A stretch of 24,069 nt of DNA from Glutinoglossum americanum (lineage: Eukaryota; Ascomycota; Geoglossomycetes; Geoglossales; Geoglossaceae). The notes under the pieces were generated by a model that saw nothing but the letters and a program-made list of their open reading frames with translations, searched no databases and was not told the origin of the DNA. The stretch covers positions 1 to 24,069 of the forward strand of contig JAGHQL010000263.1 of NCBI GenBank assembly GCA_020080175.1, in the 5' to 3' direction. Positions within the stretch are counted from its first letter, which is position 1. Each line of letters starts with the position of its first letter. The translations under genes and the position numbers were made by a program. Shown here one piece after another: positions 7,859 to 15,352 of this stretch.

Positions 7859-8926
7859 TCAGGCCCACGCCTCGCGCAGGAATCGCAGGAAGTTGCCGTG
7901 CATCACGCCTTCGATGTCGGTCGGGGTGTAGCCGCGCTTTGCGAGCAGGTCGGCGAGTCGGGCGACATCGGCGATACTATCCAGGTCTGACGGTGTCTGC
8001 TCGTAGCCGAAGCCACCATCGAGGTCGGTGCCGATACCCACGTGGCGAGCGTTGCCCGCAATCTGGCAGATGTGATCCAGGTGGTCGATAATCCGTTCAA
8101 GCTTCAAGCCGGTGCTCTCGGGTGTGGTCTGTCCGCGCACCCAGCCCGGCACCATCATCCAGGCATCGAGTGCCGCCCCGATTACCGCGCCGCGCTCTAT
8201 CAGGACCCGTATCTGTTCATCCGTAAACTGCCGGTTGTGTGGCACGAGGGCACGGCAGTTGTTATGACTGGCCCAGACAGGGCCGTTGAAATGCGCCAGG
8301 GCTTCCCAGAAGCTATCGTCACACAGATGGGTCGCATCGAGGATGATACCGAGTCGCTCCATCTCCGCCAGCAGTTCGCGGCCTCGTGACCCGATTCCAC
8401 CCATGGCATCGGTGCCCTGCGCGTAGGTACCGGGGCCGTAGTGCGCCGGTCCAAGCGCGCGTAGCCCCTGCGCATAACTGCGCTCCAGATGGTGGAGCGT
8501 GACGAGGGAATCCGCGCCCTCCAGGCTCAGGAGATAACCGATAGGCGCATCCGGCGGCGGATCGTTTTGCCAGAGTGCCACCTGCCTCTCTAATCCGGCA
8601 ACGTCGGTAATGGGAACTAACTCGCCGACCTCCTCCATCGCACGATACCAGGCGAGTTGTCCCTGTGTCTGTGCCCATGCCTGAGCTGGAGAGTGCCAGC
8701 CGGGGAGGGGATTGTCGAGTTTGACATAACGTGCTATCTGTGTGGCGACACAGATACCGATTTTGCCACGCCGCATTTCGGGGAAACTCACCACGCCGCG
8801 AGCACGGTCTTTCTTATCGGTCAGGCCGCGCTCGCGCTGACGAATTTCCTCCAGCGGTCTGGTGAAATCGCGGTTCCATAGCAGTGCGTTCATGCTGAGA
8901 TCGAGGTGGGCATCAAAGAGGAGCAT
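7859..8926 (-). CDS. Peptidase family M19 (membrane/renal-type) dipeptidase
   Basis: A 355-aa dinuclear zinc dipeptidase of family M19. It has the N-terminal HxD pair (His7, Asp9 in DAHLDL), a bridging Glu136 in LLSLEGAD, His200 in LDATHL and His221 in ASHNNCRAL. GIGTDLDGGFGY near residue 310 is a further family signature. M19 enzymes cleave dipeptides, often those with a C-terminal D-residue. There is no signal peptide, so it is probably cytoplasmic. The gene starts 2 nt after the stop of the PLP-enzyme gene (TGA-GT-ATG) without its own clear Shine-Dalgarno, so the two are co-translated. The pairing suggests salvage of D-amino-acid-containing dipeptides. Confidence 0.93.
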   Translation of the reverse strand: MLLFDAHLDLSMNALLWNRDFTRPLEEIRQRERGLTDKKDRARGVVSFPEMRRGKIGICVATQIARYVKLDNPLPGWHSPAQAWAQTQGQLAWYRAMEEVGELVPITDVAGLERQVALWQNDPPPDAPIGYLLSLEGADSLVTLHHLERSYAQGLRALGPAHYGPGTYAQGTDAMGGIGSRGRELLAEMERLGIILDATHLCDDSFWEALAHFNGPVWASHNNCRALVPHNRQFTDEQIRVLIERGAVIGAALDAWMMVPGWVRGQTTPESTGLKLERIIDHLDHICQIAGNARHVGIGTDLDGGFGYEQTPSDLDSIADVARLADLLAKRGYTPTDIEGVMHGNFLRFLREAWA

Positions 8927-8928
8927 AC

Positions 8929-10047
8929 TCAGGTTGTTAGCTTTCTGGCGCGTGCGTCAATCTGCCAGCGTCCGGTGGCGTAGCCGTCGGTGACGGTCAC
9001 CGCCTCGGCGTACAGCGCAACCGTCGGGCAGATGTGCCAGGGGATACCGTAGAGCGGTGTCCCGACGGCGAACTCCGTCGCTCGCGGGCTTTCAATCACC
9101 AGATGTTCCTCGCTATGGCCCACGGCTATGGCTTCCGGAATATCCAGCAGATGGACGCGCGGATGCGGATTTTCCGCCGCTATCGCCTTATAGCCAAGGT
9201 CAAGGCAGAGGAGGTTCCTTCCCGGCTTACTGACCACGCGCGTCAGCACCAGAGCCGCGTGGAGAAAATCCAGGTCGGGGCACTTTATCTGATAACTCCT
9301 ATCCCAGAAAGCCGTGGTTCCCGGCGTGCATTCAACATCGGGATGCCGGGCATCGATAGGGAAGGTTGGCGTGCCACCTGCGATCAGATGCGGTACTGGT
9401 AAGCCTTCCCGAAGCAGGGCATCCCGTAAGGAGCGAACCGGCGCAAACGCCTCCTCTACTCGACGTGTGCGTACCGCCAGATCAGAATCGCCAATGTGCC
9501 CGTCGTAAGCATGAAGTCCACCGGGACGCAGACCCGGCAACGACGCGATAAGGTGGTACAACGCCTCGGCCTCCGGCCCCGGAGCGACTCCCGTGCGGTG
9601 CATGCCGCAATCGATATCCAGCAAGACATCGACCGATTGGTCAGGCAGAAACTCCACGACGACGGCAGAGAGGGCACGTATCGCGTCGGCATCGTCTGCA
9701 ATGGCCCGGAACTTCGTCGCAGGAAAGGTGCGGATGAGTTCAAGGAACCGGAGGATATTCGGGCCAACCAGCGGGTAGGCGATAAGCACATCCAGTGCGC
9801 CCGCTACCGCCGTCATCTCCGCTTCCGCAATGGTCGCGCACTTGAAACGGGTGATGCCGTGCCCGAGTTGCAGACGAACGACCTCCGCCAACTTATGGGT
9901 CTTCACATGCGGCCTCAATCGATCCACCGAGCCGACCAGCGAGACCATGCGCCGGGTATTCTCCTCAACGCGGTCTGGGTAGACCAGCAGGGCGGGTGAG
10001 GCGACCTCTGCGACATTGACCACGCGATACCAATCCGCAATCCTCAT
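8929..10047 (-). CDS. D-threonine aldolase / D-serine dehydratase-like PLP enzyme
   Basis: A 372-aa fold-type III (alanine racemase-like) PLP enzyme. RPHVKTHK near the start gives the Schiff-base Lys49; FKCATIAEAEMTA follows, and C-terminal WHICPTVAL supplies the His338-x-Cys340 metal site typical of D-threonine aldolases and D-serine dehydratases. VPHLIAGGTPTFP is a further family block. It should cleave or deaminate a beta-hydroxy D-amino acid; aldolase and dehydratase activities cannot be separated here. It is the first gene of a two-gene unit with the M19 dipeptidase. The 90-nt divergent spacer to the GH27 gene shows no promoter I would defend for this direction. Confidence 0.9.
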   Translation of the reverse strand: MRIADWYRVVNVAEVASPALLVYPDRVEENTRRMVSLVGSVDRLRPHVKTHKLAEVVRLQLGHGITRFKCATIAEAEMTAVAGALDVLIAYPLVGPNILRFLELIRTFPATKFRAIADDADAIRALSAVVVEFLPDQSVDVLLDIDCGMHRTGVAPGPEAEALYHLIASLPGLRPGGLHAYDGHIGDSDLAVRTRRVEEAFAPVRSLRDALLREGLPVPHLIAGGTPTFPIDARHPDVECTPGTTAFWDRSYQIKCPDLDFLHAALVLTRVVSKPGRNLLCLDLGYKAIAAENPHPRVHLLDIPEAIAVGHSEEHLVIESPRATEFAVGTPLYGIPWHICPTVALYAEAVTVTDGYATGRWQIDARARKLTT

Positions 10048-10101
10048 GACACAATGTTTCTACAAGCGATACGAATACCCTCTTAAAAGAGCGGAACGGA
10101 C

Positions 10102-10109
10102 AGGAGGAG
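10102..10109 (+). promoter_or_regulatory. Strong Shine-Dalgarno displaced from the GH27 ATG
   Basis: AGGAGGAG is the best ribosome-binding sequence near this gene, but it lies 28 nt before the called ATG. It is 7-9 nt before an in-frame ATC at 10117, and AGGAG can also pair with CTCCT just before the ATG. See findings. Confidence 0.5.
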
Positions 10110-10137
10110 CCGCACCATCAAAAACGAATACTCTCCT

Positions 10138-11982
10138 ATGAAAGAACTGGCGACGGCTCTGTTTCTCCTACCTATGCTGATGACAACTATACTTCCCTCC
10201 ACACAAGCGCAGACACCTGCAGGAACATCTCCCGAATTCTGGAAGTGGGCACAGAAGCCCCCGATGGGCTGGAACAGTTGGGACTGCTTCGCGACCACGG
10301 TCACGGAGGCCCAGACAAAAGCTCAGGCCGACTACATGGCGGAGAAACTGGCTCTCTACGGCTGGCAGTACATCGTCGTCGATATCCAGTGGTATGAATC
10401 GGGCGCGACGAGTTTCGAGTACCGGGCAAACGCCCCCCTGGAAATGGACGAGTGGAGCCGGTTACAGCCCGCTTCCAATAAGTTTCCCTCGGCGGCAGGT
10501 GGTAAAGGCTTCAAGGCGCTGGCGGACTATGTGCATTCCAAAGGTCTGAAGTTCGGTATTCACATGATGCGCGGGATTCCACGGCAAGCTGTGACCCGGA
10601 ATACACCTATCAAGGGCACAAAGCTTCATGCCGCCGACATCGCGGATACCCACTCGACTTGCCCGTGGAACCCCGATATGTACGGTGTGGATATGACGAA
10701 GCCCGGAGCGCAGGAGTATTACGATTCGCTCTATGCGATGTTCGCCTCCTGGGGAGTGGACTTTGTCAAGGTGGATGACCTGAGTCGGCCCTATCATCAG
10801 GCGGAAATCGAGGCCATTCGCCGCGCCATCGACAAGACGCGTCGCCCCATAATACTGAGTACGTCCCCGGGAGAAACCCCGGTGACTTCGGGAGCACATG
10901 TCCAGCAACACGCCAACATGTGGCGTATCAGTGACGACTTCTGGGACGACTGGTCTGCCCTGTTCACCCAGTTCAAGCGACTGGACGATTGGACGCCCTA
11001 TCGCGGTCCAGGCCATTTCCCGGATGCCGACATGCTGCCGTTGGGAGCAATACGGCAGGTGCCAGGCTACGGTGGTGGGCCATGGACTCGCTTTACTCAG
11101 GACGAGCAACGTACCATGATGAGCCTGTGGGCTATTGTGCGCTCGCCGCTGATGATGGGCGGCGATATGACGAAGAACGACGACTTCACGCTCTCCCTGC
11201 TGACCAATAAGGAGGTCATTGAGGTTAACCAGAATAGTAACGGTAACCGCCAACTGTTCCACCGCGACGGCCTTATCGCCTGGATAGCGAATGACCCGAA
11301 CGGTCCGGATAAGTACCTGGCGGTATTTAACACAGGGGATGCCCTTACCCTGGACATAAAGAATGCGGTGTTCCGAAGCGACCTTCTCACCCGTCAAACG
11401 CCGGGGCATGGCGTCGAGGTAGAGCTGGACATCACCGAGGCCAAAAAGCTATTTTTGATGGTAGACGATGGCGGCGACAACTTTACCGCAGACCACTTCG
11501 ACTGGAGCGAACCGCGCCTGATAGGACCACAGGGAGAATTCAAACTCACCGAACTCCCCTGGATTAAGGCCACTGCCGGTTGGGGGCAACCCTCGACAAA
11601 GACAGCCGTGGGCGGTAAGCCAATGCGCATCGATGGTAAGCAGGTCGCCTACGGAATTGGTACGCATGCCAATTCGATCATCGAGTTCGACCTGCCGCCC
11701 GGCTACACGAAATTCAAGGCGTTCGCCGGTCTCGACGAGGGCGGCACGTCACAACCGAACGGCGCGACGGTTCGGGCGATGGTCTTCACTCACTCGCCCT
11801 ATATACAGCAGGAGTCGGCGACCGTACCCGTGACCTGGCAAGAGTTGGGCTTTAACGGCCCGGTGCGGGTGCGTGACCTGTGGCAGAGGAAGGACCTTGG
11901 TGTGTTCAGTGACCAGGTTTTCATTGTCTTGAAACCACATGCTTCCGTTCTCTATCGTATTACGCCCGTGAAAGCTCCCTGA
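10138..11982 (+). CDS. Secreted GH27 alpha-galactosidase-like enzyme with NPCBM-type domain
   Basis: A 614-aa exported glycosidase. The signal peptide ends at TQA/QT (residues about 1-24). The GH27 barrel starts with KPPMGWNSWDCF (residue 40 on) and has VVDIQWYE. FVKVDD gives nucleophile Asp213; WRISDDFWD gives acid/base Asp267, with Arg263 four residues before it as in the family. Residues about 475-612 resemble an NPCBM carbohydrate-binding domain (YGIGTHANSIIEFDLPPGYTKFKAFAGLD). Expected activity is on alpha-galactose, though some GH27 members prefer beta-L-arabinopyranose. The called ATG lacks a close Shine-Dalgarno. It stands alone on this strand, divergent from the dipeptidase pair and convergent with the relics downstream. 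Confidence 0.93.
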   Translation: MKELATALFLLPMLMTTILPSTQAQTPAGTSPEFWKWAQKPPMGWNSWDCFATTVTEAQTKAQADYMAEKLALYGWQYIVVDIQWYESGATSFEYRANAPLEMDEWSRLQPASNKFPSAAGGKGFKALADYVHSKGLKFGIHMMRGIPRQAVTRNTPIKGTKLHAADIADTHSTCPWNPDMYGVDMTKPGAQEYYDSLYAMFASWGVDFVKVDDLSRPYHQAEIEAIRRAIDKTRRPIILSTSPGETPVTSGAHVQQHANMWRISDDFWDDWSALFTQFKRLDDWTPYRGPGHFPDADMLPLGAIRQVPGYGGGPWTRFTQDEQRTMMSLWAIVRSPLMMGGDMTKNDDFTLSLLTNKEVIEVNQNSNGNRQLFHRDGLIAWIANDPNGPDKYLAVFNTGDALTLDIKNAVFRSDLLTRQTPGHGVEVELDITEAKKLFLMVDDGGDNFTADHFDWSEPRLIGPQGEFKLTELPWIKATAGWGQPSTKTAVGGKPMRIDGKQVAYGIGTHANSIIEFDLPPGYTKFKAFAGLDEGGTSQPNGATVRAMVFTHSPYIQQESATVPVTWQELGFNGPVRVRDLWQRKDLGVFSDQVFIVLKPHASVLYRITPVKAP

Positions 11983-12158
11983 GAGACTTTCGTCGGCGTG
12001 GGAGTCTTCCAGTTGAAGCGGACGCCATCGGGTTGGTTCCGCTTCGCTCCCGGATTGCCCGCAGAGAGTACTCCCGTGACGAAATCGATTCTTAGATAAC
12101 GGTGAGTGGCGAAGGAAAGAAAGGCAACGTCACCGTAGGGCGTTTCTATCCACTGGAA
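11983..12158 (-). pseudogene. Fragment of a glycosidase C-terminal tail
   Basis: Minus-strand reading gives FQWIETPYGDVAFLSFATH then RYLRIDFVTGVLSA and DGVRFNW. This resembles the short all-beta tail seen at the C-terminus of some large bacterial glycosidases. No catalytic domain is attached; upstream in the same frame the sequence runs straight into remnants of a LacI regulator. The open frame continues to a stop at 11952, inside the end of the GH27 gene on the other strand. It is probably the last piece of a deleted gene. Family not identified. Confidence 0.45.
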
Positions 12159-12812
12159 CGTGGCGGTTGGTCTGTTTTCGCGTGTCAGGAGTAACCGCGC
12201 TGCCTCTACTCGCTGATCCACGCCTACCTGCCCGGCTGCCTGCCAGTCGTGTCGTGTTGACTGTAGTGCGAGTGCTCGTGTTCTCGTTGCTTGGTATCCA
12301 CATAGGCGATGCGCTCGTGTCCAAGGCTCAGGAGATACTCGGTGGCGAGACGCCCGCCCATAAAATCGTCTGGATAGATACAGTCGGACGCCTGCTTCAC
12401 GTTCAGGAAAATCGCGGGTATATGTGATTTGTGAATCTGTTCCAGAAAGGACTGGGTAAAGCCAAAGTTTCGGTACAGCAAAACGCCGTCCGCCGATAAT
12501 TCGCGCATCGTGTGTGGCAGATAGGACTCGTCATCGATGACCCTATCAGGAACCTGCGACAGAACCAGATGCATGTCCTGGTCAGCAATCGCTCTGGTTA
12601 TTCCCATCATCAGTTCGCGGGGAAGGTACTGGCCGAGGAGCGACTGGACAAACGCGATGTTTCTGAAGCGTCCCGCCCGGATCGCGCGGGCAGATGCATT
12701 CGCGCGATAGCCCAGTTCACGAGCGACTTCCAGAACACGACGCTGGGTTTCGGGACGAATACGCTGCTGTTCCGCTGTGTCAATAAAAATCTTCCCCGCC
12801 TTCCGGAGGACT
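12159..12812 (-). pseudogene. Decayed LacI-family regulator
   Basis: From about 12810 to 12226 the minus strand encodes an obvious LacI family core: IRPETQRRVLEVARELGYRA, the effector-domain start FRNIAFVQSLLGQYLPRELM, then ELSADGVLLYRNFGF and LGHERIAYVD. The helix-turn-helix is missing, since homology begins after the recognition helix right at the GH43 stop. The frame ends at 12224. Further family-like pieces appear in other frames: RLAG, and VEAARLLLTRENRPTAT up to 12159. About 45 residues of the effector domain between these pieces and the whole C-terminus are absent. This is a non-functional host gene, probably the former regulator of the adjacent GH10/GH43 genes. Gene order suggests successive deletions joined it to GH43 on one side and a glycosidase tail on the other. 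Confidence 0.8.
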
Positions 12813-13776
12813 AGGTGGTGAGCCGTATATTCCCTTCGGCATCGTAGACAATCTCTTTTACCTTGACACAGCGCAGGTGGTTTTTGCCTCCCGACAGCGA
12901 CGCGTCGTGGTGGAAGAGGTACCACTTCCCGTTAAACTCCACGATGGAGTGATGGGTCGTCCAGCCGAGAACGGGTTCCAGAATCCGCCCCCGGTAGGTG
13001 AACGGACCGAGCGGATTATCTCCGGTCGCATAAACCAGATAGTGCGTATCGCCGGTGGAATAGGAGAAGTAGTACACGCCGTTGTACTTGTGCATCCAGG
13101 CCGCCTCGAAGAAACGGCGGTCATGGTCGTCCGCACCCAGTAGCTTGCTGTCCGCGCTGTCCGTGTCGAGAAGGGAGAGGGGGAGCACCTCGCTGGAAAA
13201 GGAGCGCATGTCCTCGCTCAGTTTGGCGACACGCGGTAAGAGGGCAGGAACGTTCCCGGATGGTTCTTTGCCTGCCGGGTCAAACGTTCCCGACTGCCAG
13301 CATTGCAACTGCCCGCCCCAGATTCCCCCGAAGTACAGATACGCCTGCCCGTCATCATCGACGAAAGAGCAGGGATCGATGCTGTAGCTTCCGGCAATCG
13401 GCTCCGGCTCCGCGACAAACGGGCCTTCAGGAGACGAACTCACCGCGACCCCGATACGGAAGATGCCGTCCTTATCGCGGGCCGGGAAGTACAGGTAGTA
13501 GAGACCGTCTTTGGTCGCGGCGTCCGGTGCCCAGAGTTGTTTCGAGGCCCAGGGTACATCCTCCAGTGCCAGCGCGACCCCGTGATCGGTGACCGGCCCG
13601 CCTATCACTTCGAGCGAGAGGACGTGGTAATCGACCATGTCGTACTGGTCGCCGTTATCGTTGTCGGCAATAGGTGTCTCGCGGTCGTGAGAGGGATAGA
13701 CATAGACCCGTCCGTCAAAGACATGCGCGGACGGGTCAGCGGTGTAGAGATGTGTAACAAGGGGTTGGTCTGGCAT
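12811..13776 (-). CDS. GH43 beta-xylosidase / arabinofuranosidase-like enzyme
   Basis: A GH43 five-bladed propeller enzyme of 321 aa from this start. Numbered from an ATG at 13800, catalytic residues are Asp22 (YTADPSAHVFDGR), Asp142 (YSIDPCSF) and Glu232 (RFFEAAWMHKYNG), and the protein ends complete with LRCVKVKEIVYDAEGNI. I prefer the ATG at 13776 (MPDQPLVTHLYTADPSAH) because relatives usually begin just before LVTH; 13800 would add eight residues. Neither has a Shine-Dalgarno. No signal peptide, so cytoplasmic. It probably trims xylo- or arabino-oligosaccharides produced by the GH10 xylanase encoded upstream. A 136-bp inverted repeat separates the two genes. Its stop abuts the LacI relic. 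Confidence 0.9.
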   Translation of the reverse strand: MPDQPLVTHLYTADPSAHVFDGRVYVYPSHDRETPIADNDNGDQYDMVDYHVLSLEVIGGPVTDHGVALALEDVPWASKQLWAPDAATKDGLYYLYFPARDKDGIFRIGVAVSSSPEGPFVAEPEPIAGSYSIDPCSFVDDDGQAYLYFGGIWGGQLQCWQSGTFDPAGKEPSGNVPALLPRVAKLSEDMRSFSSEVLPLSLLDTDSADSKLLGADDHDRRFFEAAWMHKYNGVYYFSYSTGDTHYLVYATGDNPLGPFTYRGRILEPVLGWTTHHSIVEFNGKWYLFHHDASLSGGKNHLRCVKVKEIVYDAEGNIRLTT

Positions 13777-13806
13777 ATTTTTAATGTGTTGTTGAGGCAT
13801 ACATAT

Positions 13807-13942
13807 GCGCCGACATGAATGTCATGCGCTAGAAGGCGCGTTCCGCGCCGGGCTGTATTCGAGAGTGCACTCGTGCGACCAGAAAGCCTCCCGAATACGA
13901 CCTGGCCGTAGGCCTTCGAGCGCATGACATTCATGTCGGCGC
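13807..13942. repeat. 136-bp element with 24-bp perfect terminal inverted repeats
   Basis: Bases 13807-13830 and 13919-13942 are exact reverse complements over 24 bp, starting GCGCCGACATGAATGTC. Each arm is itself partly palindromic (GACAT-GA-ATGTC flanked by GCGC). After one mismatch, six more bases pair (13832-13837 with 13912-13917). Inside are smaller hairpins: GGCGCG-TTC-CGCGCC at 13835-13849, GAGTGCACTC at 13863-13872, GGCC-GTA-GGCC at 13904-13914, and GTATTCG (13855-13861) pairing with CGAATAC (13892-13898). There is no coding potential I believe and no clear target duplication. It resembles a paired REP (REPIN) or miniature mobile element. Confidence 0.8.
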
Positions 13943-13956
13943 AAAAAGGTCAAAGA

Positions 13957-15180
13957 CTATTTCTTGCCGTCCGCTTCGGCGGCCTTCTGGATGGCGAAGA
14001 ACGCGGGCTTGGGCTTACCCTGTCGGTCAAAGGGCATCGGGTAGTTCGTCCGTCCGCGGATCGGGAAGTTGTTCAACCAGGAGTCGGCGTCATGCGGTCC
14101 CCAGAGGGTAACACGCCCGATAACATCCTTATGGCGCAGGAACATCTCGAACACCTGCTTGTACCGTTCCGCCTGTGCCTTCGCGACCTCGTCCGGCAGT
14201 CCTTTCGTATAGGGGTTCATTACGGCCTCCTGTTCCGGCGTCATCGCCTCGCGGGCGTTGAGGTCGGCTCCCTGATACTTCCTCGGTAGGACGTCAATAT
14301 CCATTTCCGTAATCATGACCTTCAGGCCGAGGGCCGAAAACTCCTTAATTGCCTCTTCCACCTCGATGACGTTAGGACTGTCCATCAGCCAGTGTCCCTG
14401 GATACCGACGGCGTTGATCGGGACTTTCTGAGCAATCAGCGACTTCAGCAGTTCGATGGCCTTGGGACGCTTGTATCCCATTTCGATGTTGTAGTCGTTG
14501 TAGATGAGGATGGCATCCGGGTCGGCTTCGTGCGCGGCTTTGAACGCCTCGGCGATATAGTCGTCCCCGATAGCTTTTCGCCAGGGAGTGTCCCGCAACA
14601 CGCCCGGCCCATCATTGATGGCCTCGTTGACGACATCCCACTGCTTGACACGGCCTTTGTAATGCCCGACGACCGTGGCGATGTGCTTCCGCATCCGTGC
14701 CAGAGCCACTTCGCGCGTCAGGGGCTTCCCACCCTCTCCCTCGAAGAACCATTTGGGCGTCTGCTGGTGCCAGACCAGCGTGTGCCCGATAGGGGTTGCT
14801 CCGCACTTTTCCGCAATCTCCACCAGACGGTCGCCCTCGGCGAAGGTGAACGTTCCCTCCTTCGCCTGAAGGAAGTCGGGCTTCATGCTGTTCCCACAGG
14901 TCAGGGCATCGAAGTGCTTCGTCGCGACGGCTAGATCGAGGGGCGCTTCCCCTCGGAGAGCCGGATAGTTCAGCGCGGTACCGATAAGGAACTTTCCTTT
15001 GAACGCGTCCTTGAGCGGCGGAACACTCTCCTGTGCCTTGCAACTGGCGGTCAGCAGGAAGGAGGCGGTGGCTAATACGCATAATGCCAGAGCACGCTGG
15101 AGAGTGCCCCGTTTCAAACCGCGAGCAGCGGAGCGGACATGTCCCTCAGCGGCAGTGGAGAGAGAACGATAGTGATACAT
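13957..15180 (-). CDS. GH10 endo-beta-1,4-xylanase, exported
   Basis: A 407-aa GH10 enzyme that should cut the xylan backbone. Residues about 55-400 are the TIM barrel. GHTLVWHQQTPKW, WDVVNEAIND with acid/base Glu186 and ITEMDIDV with nucleophile Glu292 are all intact. A hydrophobic segment (residues 30-46) ends in LLTASCKAQE, which could be an atypical lipobox at Cys47 or a signal peptidase I site at KA/QE. The N-terminus before it is unusually long and basic (about 28 residues); a later start is possible, and the best Shine-Dalgarno (AAGGA) is about 14 nt from the called ATG. A strong promoter with an operator-like palindrome lies upstream. It forms a xylan-degrading pair with the GH43 gene. 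Confidence 0.94.
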   Translation of the reverse strand: MYHYRSLSTAAEGHVRSAARGLKRGTLQRALALCVLATASFLLTASCKAQESVPPLKDAFKGKFLIGTALNYPALRGEAPLDLAVATKHFDALTCGNSMKPDFLQAKEGTFTFAEGDRLVEIAEKCGATPIGHTLVWHQQTPKWFFEGEGGKPLTREVALARMRKHIATVVGHYKGRVKQWDVVNEAINDGPGVLRDTPWRKAIGDDYIAEAFKAAHEADPDAILIYNDYNIEMGYKRPKAIELLKSLIAQKVPINAVGIQGHWLMDSPNVIEVEEAIKEFSALGLKVMITEMDIDVLPRKYQGADLNAREAMTPEQEAVMNPYTKGLPDEVAKAQAERYKQVFEMFLRHKDVIGRVTLWGPHDADSWLNNFPIRGRTNYPMPFDRQGKPKPAFFAIQKAAEADGKK

Positions 15181-15240
15181 AGCGTCAGATTCTTTCCTTC
15201 TCTGATGAAGTAAACGAATTTACAAGAACGGTAGTACTTT

Positions 15241-15256
15241 GCTACTTCGTAATAGC
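15241..15256 (-). promoter_or_regulatory. Operator-like palindrome at the xylanase start site
   Basis: GCTACTTCGTAATAGC has GCTA/TAGC arms and a central CG, the layout of LacI-family operators. It covers the predicted transcription start of the xylanase gene, immediately after the -10 box. Its sequence differs from the operators at 7735-7779. The decayed LacI gene at 12159-12812 is a possible former partner. Confidence 0.5.
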
Positions 15257-15259
15257 GAC

Positions 15260-15289
15260 AGTATAACACAAAATGGCTGTTTGAGTCAA
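15260..15289 (-). promoter_or_regulatory. Sigma-70-type promoter of the GH10 xylanase gene
   Basis: On the minus strand TTGACT (15284-15289) and TATACT (15260-15265) are 18 bp apart. The predicted start is near 15253, giving a leader of about 72 nt that also contains GTAAA-CGAA-TTTAC at 15210-15223. Confidence 0.72.
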
Positions 15290-15339
15290 TATGACAGGAG
15301 GGTTTGACCTGACACCTGTCTCTAAAATACCTTCCCTGC

Positions 15340-15345
15340 TATAAT
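15340..15345 (+). promoter_or_regulatory. -10 box for a possible leaderless transcript
   Basis: A perfect TATAAT lies 7 nt before the ATG at 15353, so the first transcribed base would be at or next to the A of that codon. No convincing -35 box is found at the right distance: TTGACC at 15304 is 30 bp away. Confidence 0.55.
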
Positions 15346-15352
15346 GTCGAAG

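Noticed and set aside
11970-11991. GAAAG...CTTTC pairing over the GH27 stop as a terminator
   Set aside because: Five base pairs, large loop, no T-run.
11952-12221. An 89-codon minus-strand frame as an intact small gene
   Set aside because: Its first 21 residues look like LacI remnant and the rest like a glycosidase tail, so it reads as a chance join of relics.
13605-13934. A minus-strand frame running through the inverted-repeat element
   Set aside because: Overlaps GH43 in another frame and has no domain; the element is better explained as structured non-coding DNA.
15304-15345. TTGACC and TATAAT as a complete promoter pair
   Set aside because: The spacing is 30 bp, too long for sigma-70; only the -10 box is kept.
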